Source: Planococcus maitriensis | Lineage (GTDB): Bacteria > Bacillota > Bacilli > Bacillales_A > Planococcaceae | DNA: 64,000 nt | Direction of reading: 5' to 3' | Assembly (NCBI RefSeq): GCF_003289925.1 | Contig: NZ_QLZQ01000001.1 | Location: forward strand, 620,001-684,000 | In this document: piece after piece, positions 42,219 to 49,708 of the stretch | How the letters are laid out: the number at the start of each line of letters is the position of its first letter | Numbering within the stretch: position 1 is the stretch's first letter | Position numbers and translations under genes: made by a program | The notes under the pieces: model-generated | The model's input: the letters and a program-made list of their open reading frames with translations, nothing else | The model's database searches: none | Told to the model about the DNA's origin: nothing

Positions 42219-42330
42219 TAATATATGGTGCACAAGAGGACGAAATTGTGTGGTGCACAGGGACCTTCACGCGCCAAAATGCCGGCATGCCGCGAATCTG
42301 GTCCGATAAATTGTGTGATGCACAGGGACA
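42219..42330 (-). repeat. Minus-strand box pair 5' of RAYT 2, with partial box
   Basis: Boxes at 42308-42330 (loop CATCA) and 42243-42264 (loop CACCA), 65 bp apart, on the minus strand. A degenerate third box (TATGGTGCACAAGAGGAC, about 42219-42240) adjoins the pair on the RAYT side. No terminator follows. Confidence 0.88.
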
Positions 42331-42397
42331 AGAACGGCAAGCAGTGATAATATGAGCTTAACGGCCTAGCCGATAGACGATAATGGGGGAATGGATT

Positions 42398-43369
42398 TTG
42401 AAGACGATGGGATTTGTAATCAGCCGCAAGAATAACGAGAAGCGGCGGGCGATTTTGCCGGTGGATTTGGAGCAAGTGAAGCACGCGGCTCAATTGGTTT
42501 TTGAGCAAGGGTACGGCGATGTGCTCGGTTTGTCGGATGACGATTACCGCGCAGCAGGCGCCCAAATCGCGACGCGGGAAGAAGTACTTAAATGCGATGC
42601 GATTGTCGACGTCAAGCTGGGCAACGCGGATTACCTGGACCAGCTCGAAGAAGGCAAGCTTCTGATCGGTTGGGCGCATGCAATCCAGGACATCAAGTTC
42701 ACGGACGGCGCCATCGCCGGCAAGCATACGGTCCTCGCTTGGGAAGAGTTGTTTGAAGGCGGGCGTTATATTTTCTATCGCAACCGCGAAGTGGCGGGGG
42801 AAGCGGCTGTTTTGCAGGCGTACCAGCATTGCGGCAAGATGCCATACGAGACGCGTGTCGCGATTCTCGGCAATGGCCACACGGCAAAAGGCGCGATGCG
42901 CATCCTTCATGGGCTCGGCGCGGAAGTGGATGTCTACGGCAAACGGCTTGAGAATCTCTTCAAGGAAAAGATGGTCGATTACGATGTGCTCGTCAACTGC
43001 GTCATGTGGGATACGACACGCACCGACCGCATCATCTACCGCGAAGACCTCAAGCGTTTGAAAAAAGGCGCTATGATCATCGATGTGAGCTGCGACCCGG
43101 AACTCGAAATCGAGACATCGACGCCGACGACGATCGACAACCCGGTCTACACGGTGGACGGCGTCATCCATTATGCGGTCGACAATACGCCGGCGATGTT
43201 CCCGCACACGATTACGAAAGTGCTAAGCGAAGGCTTTGCGCTGATGCTTGATGAGTTGCTTGAAGGCCATATTTCCGAAATGGTCCAGAATGCCATCGTC
43301 ATCGAAGGCGGCGTCATCAAAGACCAGCGCATCACTGAATTCCGCCAGGCACGCGGATTGACTGTATAA
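42398..43369 (+). CDS. N5-(carboxyethyl)ornithine synthase-like dehydrogenase
   Basis: 323 residues from TTG 42398 (GGGGGA 8 nt upstream; ATG 42383 is the alternative). It belongs to the alanine dehydrogenase/CEO synthase group: TMGFVISRKNNEKRRAILP, GYGDVLGLSDDDY, a Rossmann segment RVAILGNGHTAKGAMRILHGLGAEVDVY, and IDVSCDPELEIETSTPTTIDNPVY with YAVDNTPAMFPHTI. The family reductively joins pyruvate with an amino acid side-chain amine; the true substrate here is unknown. Monocistronic. Confidence 0.82.
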   Translation: MKTMGFVISRKNNEKRRAILPVDLEQVKHAAQLVFEQGYGDVLGLSDDDYRAAGAQIATREEVLKCDAIVDVKLGNADYLDQLEEGKLLIGWAHAIQDIKFTDGAIAGKHTVLAWEELFEGGRYIFYRNREVAGEAAVLQAYQHCGKMPYETRVAILGNGHTAKGAMRILHGLGAEVDVYGKRLENLFKEKMVDYDVLVNCVMWDTTRTDRIIYREDLKRLKKGAMIIDVSCDPELEIETSTPTTIDNPVYTVDGVIHYAVDNTPAMFPHTITKVLSEGFALMLDELLEGHISEMVQNAIVIEGGVIKDQRITEFRQARGLTV

Positions 43370-43382
43370 TAGAAGAAAGCTG

Positions 43383-43419
43383 AAACCGTTCCCGCATCCG
43401 TTGCAGGAGCGGTTTTTTT
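43383..43419 (+). terminator. Terminator after dehydrogenase gene
   Basis: AACCGTTCC ... GGAGCGGTT with seven T. Confidence 0.8.
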
Positions 43420-43620
43420 CAATATGCTGGAATATGAAGGGAAAGAAAAATAGTAATTGCGACCTAGAATTTCCCACTATATAATAAATCAACTGCTTTA
43501 TTTGCCAGAAAGTGAAGCGTGTTTGGAAATTCAATGGTTCATTTAAAGAAGGACTTACCAGCTATAGATCGTTAGGATTTTTATAGATAGTCAATGGGGA
43601 ATGAAAAAGGGGATAGAGAC

Positions 43621-43920
43621 ATGATGGCGACGGTTCACATCGAAACGGCGGATGATATGGTCCGGGTGATTGGGGAGTTATGGAAGAAGAGATCGTTGCG
43701 GGCGGCCAAGGAATTCTTGGCGGACATCCCGTCTGAAGATGAATTTTACCGCTTGATCAAGATTGCGGATGAGGCGGATCTATTCGGCTACAGCAATTTG
43801 CTGGCGACGGCGAGTTATAAGCGGTTCGGCACCTTGCGCTCGTATGCGTGGCATTGCGCGCGGCTTGCCGAAAACGGCCGCAGCCTGGAGGCGGAAGAGA
43901 AGATGCTCGCCCGGCTGTAA
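43621..43920 (+). CDS. 5' part of TPR/C39 gene, ended by in-frame TAA
   Basis: 99 codons from ATG 43621 (AAAGGGGA upstream), helical, ending MLARL then TAA at 43918-43920. Translation of the next codons in the same frame (GIHAHAYGKEDLL) runs without a break into the large TPR protein, and the helix-turn-helix pattern continues. One base change (for example CAA to TAA) would explain the split. It is therefore probably the N-terminus of the next protein rather than a separate gene. Confidence 0.6.
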   Translation: MMATVHIETADDMVRVIGELWKKRSLRAAKEFLADIPSEDEFYRLIKIADEADLFGYSNLLATASYKRFGTLRSYAWHCARLAENGRSLEAEEKMLARL

Positions 43921-43956
43921 GGCATCCATGCCCATGCGTATGGCAAGGAGGATTTA

Positions 43957-46900
43957 TTGCATGCGCATCATCTATTGCTGAAAGTGTATTGCCAGCTGAA
44001 CCGCATCCAGGAAGCGCAAGGACAGCTTGCGCGCATTGAAGAGCTCGGGGGCGCACGCCCTGACCAGCAGGCATTTTTTGCGATTTACAGCGGCGATTGG
44101 GAACAGGCGCAGCAAATTCTCGACGGGGCGCTAGGCGATACGGGGAGCCGGTGGAGCGTGACGGTCCATTTATTGTATGCGGATTTATTGTCGATGCGCG
44201 GCGCGCCGGAACGAGCGCTCGATTTATTGGCAACGGGCGAAGAACGCTTTCCGCATGTCCATGCCTTCCGGACGGAACGCGTCGGCCGGCTTCACCAGCT
44301 CGGCCGCTATCAGGAATGCCTGAAGGAAATGGATGCGGTGCTCGAGCGCAATCCATATCACTCGCGGCGGCGGCAGTTCGTCCATCTCGCGGCACATTGC
44401 TTGTACGAGCTCGAACGGTTCGGGGAACTCGAGAAATGGATCGGTGCGAATCCGGATGAGCTGAAAGAAAGCCTCTACACGAAAGCGCAGATCGACCCGC
44501 AAGGCCGGCATAAAAAGCTGGCGCTGACGCCGGAAGTGCAGAAGCTTAATTATTGTGTGCCCGCGTCCTTGTCGTTGATGCTGCAGGCCTTCGGCAAACG
44601 GGCGACGCAGGACGATATCGCCTTGCACGTGTTTGACGTGACGGGCTCGAAATTGCAGACAACGATGAAATACATGGAAACGCAAGGCTTCACGGCGCAT
44701 TATTTCAAAGGGACGGTCGCCCAGTATCAAGCGTTCATTGACGCCGGCGTTCCGGTGTTGGTGAGCATGATGATCGAAAACAGCGCGCACGTCCAGGTGG
44801 TCGTGGGTTACGATGACCGGCTGCAGGCGCTCGCCATCCAGGACCCGAACGACCTCGGCCCGTTACTTGTCGCATATGACGAAGTGCCGAAAATGTACCG
44901 GCTGACGGATGGCTTGAGCATGGTGTTCCTGGATGAATCAAGGCAGGAGCTCGCCGCGATGCTCAACCCGTCCGAACACCGCTTCTTCACGGAACTGTAT
45001 GACCTTCTTGACGTCGAACCGATCGAGGAACAGGCGTTCACGGAATTTTTGGCGCAGCATGAAAACGAACGCTATGCGGCGGTCGTCGGCTTGATGCTTG
45101 CGCTTCCCGGCCAGGATGAAAAATGGCATGGGCAATGGCTTGCGCGTCTAGCCGATGAGTTCGGGGAAGACGACGCAGAGATCGCCTTGCTTGCGGCGCA
45201 TCTGTATTTCCAGAAAGAACAAGGCGAAAAAGCGCTCGAAGCCTTGAAGAAAGTGCCGCACACCAGAAGCCCGTATGCCTTGTTCTTGCAGGCGGCGATT
45301 TCGATGAATGAAGGGCATACCGAACAGGCCATCCCGCTGCTCAAGCGCTCAATCGAAATCGACCATTACCAGCCGCTCGCCTATAGCCATCTGGCTCGCT
45401 GTTATCTAGAGAGCGGTCGCATTTTCCAGGCTTATAAATGGTCGTCCATTGCCATCCATCAATTGCCGGAAGACGTGTTTGCGCAAATCACCCATGGCCT
45501 CATCCAATTCGAATACGGCGCGATCGAACAGGCCTACCGACGCTTTGAAGCGCTTCATGAGAGCTATCCGGACGATGGCTATTTCCTCTACGAAGTGGGG
45601 CGCTGCGAACAGGCGCTGGAAAAGACGGAAGCAGCACTGAAGACCTATCGCCGCGCGCTTGAACTGGATCCCGGCTTGCCGTTCGCGTATTTGCGCATGG
45701 CGGAATTGTTCATGGAAAACGAGCGCTGGGGAGAAGCGCAAAAGATCATTGAAGAAGGCTTGGCGGAAGACGGCAAGCAGGACATTTTGCATCTCTACCT
45801 CGGCCATATCGCCATCGAACAGCATGAGTACGGGGAAGCGGAAACGGCTTACCGGCGTGCGCTGGCACTCGATCCCGACGATTTGTTCACGCCGGTCCAC
45901 GTTGCGCACGCCTTGTTCAGGCAACAGCGCAAGATACAAGCGCTCACGTTTTTGGCGGGCTACCTCGAAAAAGCGGACGCCGCATACCGCTTGCGTGCCG
46001 CGGATATTACCTGGGATCAACTGGCCGATGCAGACGGAAAAGCGCAGGCGCTCCAATTCATCGAAGGCGGATTTGCCGGGGCAGAGGCCGACGATTTGCG
46101 CATGCTCGCAGAACGCTACGCGAAGTTCGGCAGCGACCCATCCGTCCGGCACCGCGTCATCCTTGGCTTGAAACAACTGCGTAGCCGGAACGATCCGCAT
46201 ATTTTCTGTATGGAGGCGGGGCTTCACGAGGCGGCGGGCAACCCGCGTTTTGCGAAACGTTTGTATGAACAGGCCGAAAATTACCCGCTTGCCTTGCAGC
46301 GGCTCGGGCTCTTGCAGGAACTGGCAGGGCGCTACAGGGAAGCGATCCGCCTCTATGAGCAGGCGGCCGAACAGGAAGCCGGGTTTGCCGAAGCGCTCGG
46401 CGGTTTGGTGCGCTGCTACCGTGAACTCGGGAACCAACAGAAAGCGTTCGCCGCAGCACTTGATTATTTAGCGGCGGAACCCTTATCGGCGGTGTTGCCG
46501 GAACTTGCCGAGTTTGCGGAAAGCGAAGCGGATTTCAAGCGCCTGACGGATACCTTGGCGCGCCTCGAAGACCAAGTGCCGGCGGAATGGCTATTGGCCG
46601 CGCGGGCGCATGTCGCAGAAGCACAAGGGGACTTGGCCGCGGCGGAGCAGCTCTTCGAACAGGCCGGCCAGGAACCGGGCGCGTTTCCGTCGCGCTATCA
46701 ATATGCCCAGTTCTTGAACCGCACGGGCGAAGCGAAACGCGCCGCTGCCTTGCTGGAAGAATTATTGCGCCAGGAGCCGGAAGAAACCGATTTATATGCG
46801 GAATACATCGCAGCGCTCGACGCTGTCAATAAAGTGCCATATGCGGCGAAGCGCCTGAAGAAGGCATTGCCTGCCGATATGCTCGGCAAAGCGTATTTGC

Positions 46901-47745
46901 TCGCGGCGGACCAAGTTGCTTTATTCGTCGAAGAACTCGACAGCGCACAGGCACAGGGATTCATCAGCCGCATGCGCCTCAGGAGCAAGCGCGTCGTTTA
47001 TTCGGGAGTGGTCGTCAGCCTGTGCGAGACGGCGGCGAAACTATTGCCGGGCGGCGAAGAAGCGGCGATCCGGCTCAGCCAGTTTTACCTGCTGCTGGAT
47101 TTGCCGAAAGATGCCATCAAGGAAGTGAAGCCCTTTGCGGATGAAGCGGGCGGGGCGAAACGCCTGTTCATTTACGCGAGTTTGCAATACGCCCATGAAA
47201 CGGGGGCGCAGGAGCGTTTCAAGGAAGTCATCCGGCAGCTGGAACAGTACGGGAAACAATTGCCGCTAGACGGCGAGATGCTCGTCTGGTGGAGTGAGGC
47301 CTTGGATGTTTTAGAGGATACTTCCGGTGCGCTCGAAAAACTGGAAACCGCTATTGCGCTGGAGCCGTTCAATCCGGAATTCTATACGCGTAAATGGAAT
47401 GCCATGGAGCCGCTGGATTGTGAAATGCGCGCTGCGTTTGAAGACAATTTGCCGGAAGAGATGCGTTACGCGGAATGGCTGATTCTTGCAAGGGCGTCGA
47501 GTTACTCGACGAAACGGCACGGGCAGCGGGCGAAAGAGCTGATCGAGCCGCTCCTTGCCGACATGCCGGGCTTCGTGCCGGCGAAATACGAACTGGCGCG
47601 TGCGCAAGCGGCACGCCATCAGCCATTGGCCGCCAAGGCGATTCTAAAGGAACTACTCGGGACGGAGGAGGCTCCTGCGATTTGGGAGATGGCAGTGGAA
47701 GAGGACCTATTCGCTTCATTTCTTGTGGAACTTTCTAGTCCATAA
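43957..47745 (+). CDS. Giant TPR protein with peptidase C39-like domain
   Basis: 1262 residues from TTG 43957, with a perfect AAGGAGG at 43945-43951. N-terminal TPR-like helices, then at ~185-330 a papain-like C39 domain: NYCVPASLSLMLQAFG (Cys), TMKYMETQGF, HVQVVVGYDD (His) and IQDPND. The rest is at least fifteen TPR units (for example LAYSHLARCYLESGRIFQAYKWSSIAI, GEAETAYRRALALDPDD). No signal peptide. C39 domains cleave double-glycine leaders or act as non-catalytic binding modules; TPRs bind partners. The upstream 109-codon segment in the same frame likely belongs to it. Function unknown. Confidence 0.78.
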   Translation: MHAHHLLLKVYCQLNRIQEAQGQLARIEELGGARPDQQAFFAIYSGDWEQAQQILDGALGDTGSRWSVTVHLLYADLLSMRGAPERALDLLATGEERFPHVHAFRTERVGRLHQLGRYQECLKEMDAVLERNPYHSRRRQFVHLAAHCLYELERFGELEKWIGANPDELKESLYTKAQIDPQGRHKKLALTPEVQKLNYCVPASLSLMLQAFGKRATQDDIALHVFDVTGSKLQTTMKYMETQGFTAHYFKGTVAQYQAFIDAGVPVLVSMMIENSAHVQVVVGYDDRLQALAIQDPNDLGPLLVAYDEVPKMYRLTDGLSMVFLDESRQELAAMLNPSEHRFFTELYDLLDVEPIEEQAFTEFLAQHENERYAAVVGLMLALPGQDEKWHGQWLARLADEFGEDDAEIALLAAHLYFQKEQGEKALEALKKVPHTRSPYALFLQAAISMNEGHTEQAIPLLKRSIEIDHYQPLAYSHLARCYLESGRIFQAYKWSSIAIHQLPEDVFAQITHGLIQFEYGAIEQAYRRFEALHESYPDDGYFLYEVGRCEQALEKTEAALKTYRRALELDPGLPFAYLRMAELFMENERWGEAQKIIEEGLAEDGKQDILHLYLGHIAIEQHEYGEAETAYRRALALDPDDLFTPVHVAHALFRQQRKIQALTFLAGYLEKADAAYRLRAADITWDQLADADGKAQALQFIEGGFAGAEADDLRMLAERYAKFGSDPSVRHRVILGLKQLRSRNDPHIFCMEAGLHEAAGNPRFAKRLYEQAENYPLALQRLGLLQELAGRYREAIRLYEQAAEQEAGFAEALGGLVRCYRELGNQQKAFAAALDYLAAEPLSAVLPELAEFAESEADFKRLTDTLARLEDQVPAEWLLAARAHVAEAQGDLAAAEQLFEQAGQEPGAFPSRYQYAQFLNRTGEAKRAAALLEELLRQEPEETDLYAEYIAALDAVNKVPYAAKRLKKALPADMLGKAYLLAADQVALFVEELDSAQAQGFISRMRLRSKRVVYSGVVVSLCETAAKLLPGGEEAAIRLSQFYLLLDLPKDAIKEVKPFADEAGGAKRLFIYASLQYAHETGAQERFKEVIRQLEQYGKQLPLDGEMLVWWSEALDVLEDTSGALEKLETAIALEPFNPEFYTRKWNAMEPLDCEMRAAFEDNLPEEMRYAEWLILARASSYSTKRHGQRAKELIEPLLADMPGFVPAKYELARAQAARHQPLAAKAILKELLGTEEAPAIWEMAVEEDLFASFLVELSSP

Positions 47746-47853
47746 AGAGGAAGAAAGTCTCTCGTGAATCGGTCCTGCCTGTGGTACTCTGTAGGAGAAT
47801 AAGACTGCACGGATTACGAGTCACGGGCCTTAAAACGGAAAGGGGCGTTTCGT

Positions 47854-48096
47854 ATGAAGTTAGAGAGTATCCGCACATTTCTATCCACGCTACTCGAATA
47901 TCGCGGCGTTCGCATTACCCAGACTTTCAACTCCGAAGACGGCAAAACGCTCATCGTCCAATGTGAGCCAAGCACCGGGGAGCTGGTTATCCGCGAGGTG
48001 TCGAGCGGCATGGCGTGGGAATACAAAACGCTTGAAGAAGCGGCGCAGTTCATTGACAGCTATTTACACCCAGAGACACCCAAAGTCAACGCCTGA
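47854..48096 (+). CDS. Small hypothetical protein, 80 residues
   Basis: Soluble protein MKLESIRTFLSTLLEYRGV followed by VQCEPSTGELVIREVSSGMAWEYKTLEEAAQFID, an alpha-beta plan. AAAGGGGCG precedes the ATG. No family was recognised. It ends in its own terminator. Confidence 0.6.
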   Translation: MKLESIRTFLSTLLEYRGVRITQTFNSEDGKTLIVQCEPSTGELVIREVSSGMAWEYKTLEEAAQFIDSYLHPETPKVNA

Positions 48097-48120
48097 ACAT
48101 TTTTGTTCAGGTGTTTTTTT
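48091..48120 (+). terminator. Terminator
   Basis: CCTGAAC / GTTCAGG stem with TTTTT-type loop and seven T; begins inside the stop region of the preceding gene. Confidence 0.85.
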
Positions 48121-48192
48121 GAGCTTATAAATAGTAATCGGAGGCGGAATTACATACAATTCGAGTAGAACGATGTGAAAGGGAGACGCAGG

Positions 48193-48552
48193 ATGAAAAG
48201 ACTGTTGGGACTGATTGTGCTGCTGGTGCTGATGCTTGCGGCATGCGGCAGCGGGGAATACGAGACGATTGCGATCGATGAGGTATCGGCGAAGCAGGAG
48301 GCGGGCTATACGGTGCTCGATGTGCGTGAGCCGTATGAGTATGAGGAAGCGCATATTGCCGGGGCGGAGAACAAGCCGCTCAGTGCGCTTCGGGAAGAGG
48401 AGTTTTCGGGCTTGCCGGAAGACCGGCAGTATGTGGTGATTTGCCAGTCGGGCAACCGTTCCCAGGAAGCGAGCGCGATTTTGCATGAGGCTGGATATGA
48501 TGTGGTGAATGTATCGGAAGGCATGTCGTCATGGGAAGGCGATGTGGAGTAA
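48193..48552 (+). CDS. Rhodanese-like lipoprotein
   Basis: 119 residues from ATG 48193 (AAAGGGAG upstream). The signal peptide ends in a lipobox, LMLAAC, so the mature protein is probably lipid-anchored outside the cell. The rhodanese domain shows YTVLDVREPYEYEEAHIAGAENKPL and the active-site loop CQSGNRS (catalytic Cys). It may transfer sulfane sulfur or bind thiols at the surface. Monocistronic. Confidence 0.88.
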   Translation: MKRLLGLIVLLVLMLAACGSGEYETIAIDEVSAKQEAGYTVLDVREPYEYEEAHIAGAENKPLSALREEEFSGLPEDRQYVVICQSGNRSQEASAILHEAGYDVVNVSEGMSSWEGDVE

Positions 48553-48553
48553 G

Positions 48554-48579
48554 GGCCGCTCATTAGTGGCTCTTTTTTT
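48554..48579 (+). terminator. Terminator after rhodanese gene
   Basis: GGGCCGCT-CATT-AGTGGCTC with seven T. Confidence 0.75.
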
Positions 48580-48619
48580 ATGTAGACTTTTAACAGTAAA
48601 CTTTGTGTAGTGGAGATTA

Positions 48620-48742
48620 CTTCAAGGCCTGCAAGATGCCATAGGACAACGCATTCTCGTCTGTCTGGGTATAGGACAGGCGATTGCTCCGGATGAAGGC
48701 AAAATCAAATTCAATGACGCGAATTTATTAATTGATGAATGA
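48620..48742 (+). other. Possible C-terminal gene remnant
   Basis: 41 codons without a start, reading LLQGLQDAIGQRILVCLGIGQ and PDEGKIKFNDANLLIDE to a TGA, which looks like protein. Followed by a strong bidirectional terminator at 48764-48796 (AAAACGCAGCC / GGCTGCGTTTT). The parent family is not recognised. Confidence 0.3.
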
Positions 48743-48763
48743 CGGGAAACAGGGAATGACAGG

Positions 48764-48796
48764 AAAACGCAGCCTTTAGATAGGCTGCGTTTTTTG
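48764..48796. terminator. Bidirectional terminator
   Basis: AAAACGCAGCC-8-GGCTGCGTTTTTT; it also ends the minus-strand zinc-ribbon genes. Confidence 0.85.
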
Positions 48797-48818
48797 TGCA
48801 ATTATTCAATTGACTAAA

Positions 48819-49130
48819 TTACTCGATGGGTTTGCCGAAGCGGTTTTTCGCATTCGACAGTTTAAAGACGAACGGCATCAATAACGAAGCCACTGGCAAA
48901 TAAACGATGAACAGCAAAATGATCGGCAGCCAGCCGACGCCGTGGGAGAGCCGGAGGTAATTCATCAGGAAAACGAAGGGCATGGAAAAGAGCAGGGAGC
49001 CCCAAAAACTCGATTTGCCCGAGACGTACTGTTCCCGCCCGCAGTTTGCGCATGGCCATTTCCCTTTGAAGTTGAGTTTCATCGTATCCTTCCAGCTCCA
49101 TTTGAAGCCGCAGTTTTGGCAAGTCGGCAT
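48819..49130 (-). CDS. Zinc-ribbon membrane protein (TIGR04104-like)
   Basis: 103 residues from ATG 49130 (GAAAGGAAG upstream). MPTCQNCGFKWSWKDTMKL with a second CANCG pair forms a zinc ribbon, followed by two helices (FFGSLLFSMPFVFLMNYL-like and WLPIILLFIVYLPVASLL). This matches the small Bacillales proteins of the TIGR04104 type, whose role is unknown. A paralogue lies directly upstream on the same strand. Confidence 0.75.
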   Translation of the reverse strand: MPTCQNCGFKWSWKDTMKLNFKGKWPCANCGREQYVSGKSSFWGSLLFSMPFVFLMNYLRLSHGVGWLPIILLFIVYLPVASLLMPFVFKLSNAKNRFGKPIE

Positions 49131-49146
49131 AGGCTTCTTCCTTTCT

Positions 49147-49440
49147 TTATCGGGTTTTCGGCTGGCTGGAGAGACGGACATTGAACGGCAGGATAACCAG
49201 GACCGCGATAATGTAGAGGCCGATGGAAACGGCAAAAACAGTGGAGGGGATGTCTAAATAAGGACGCAGGATATTCAAGATGAACGGATACGCGGCGGCC
49301 GCGTAAAATGCTTTCGCATTGGCGTGCGGTTTCAGATGCTGGGTCTCGCCGCAGGCCGGGCATGTTCGTTTCGTGAGGAATGAAATGATAAATGCGTCCC
49401 ACCAGCTCCATTCCATTCCGCAGTTTTCACACTGTGGCAT
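49147..49440 (-). CDS. Zinc-ribbon membrane protein, paralogue
   Basis: 97 residues: MPQCENCGMEWSWWDAFIISF and TCPACGE form the ribbon, then two helices (AAAAYPFILNILRPYL, VSIGLYIIAVLVILPF). Same architecture as the next gene downstream, 16 bp away, so the pair arose by tandem duplication and forms one operon. AAGGAGC precedes the ATG. Confidence 0.75.
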   Translation of the reverse strand: MPQCENCGMEWSWWDAFIISFLTKRTCPACGETQHLKPHANAKAFYAAAAYPFILNILRPYLDIPSTVFAVSIGLYIIAVLVILPFNVRLSSQPKTR

Positions 49441-49708
49441 CGGCTTGCTCCTTTCTCCATGTACCTCAATACATCCAGTTAACTATGTATACCCTTAATT
49501 TCAATGGGAATTCAAATTACTGGGAATAAAGGGGAAAAGGTTGCCAGCCTGCAGTATGTTCGGAAATGCTTTTTCGAGAAGGTGTGACACGTCCAAGCAG
49601 AACCGGCTAAAAGGCGGCAAATTCATTGCCTGTGCAATAAGACCTTGCTATTGCATGACAATATTCTTAGAATAAAGGTATAAGTTGTAAATGGAGAGGG
49701 TGCGTGGG

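Noticed and set aside
42143-43207. A 354-codon minus-strand frame opposite the dehydrogenase
   Set aside because: It is antisense to a well-supported enzyme gene and runs through box repeats; its product has no recognisable features.
45406-46437. A long open frame on the minus strand
   Set aside because: It lies entirely opposite the TPR gene, has no ribosome site, and reflects the GC-rich codon bias of that gene. The same applies to long antisense frames at 62145-63134, 28686-29567 and 31083-32540.
49550-49708. A LexA/SOS box upstream of the helicase-LexA fusion
   Set aside because: Only a half-site-like GAAC is found near 49558 on the minus strand; no full CGAAC-N4-GTTCG motif is present.
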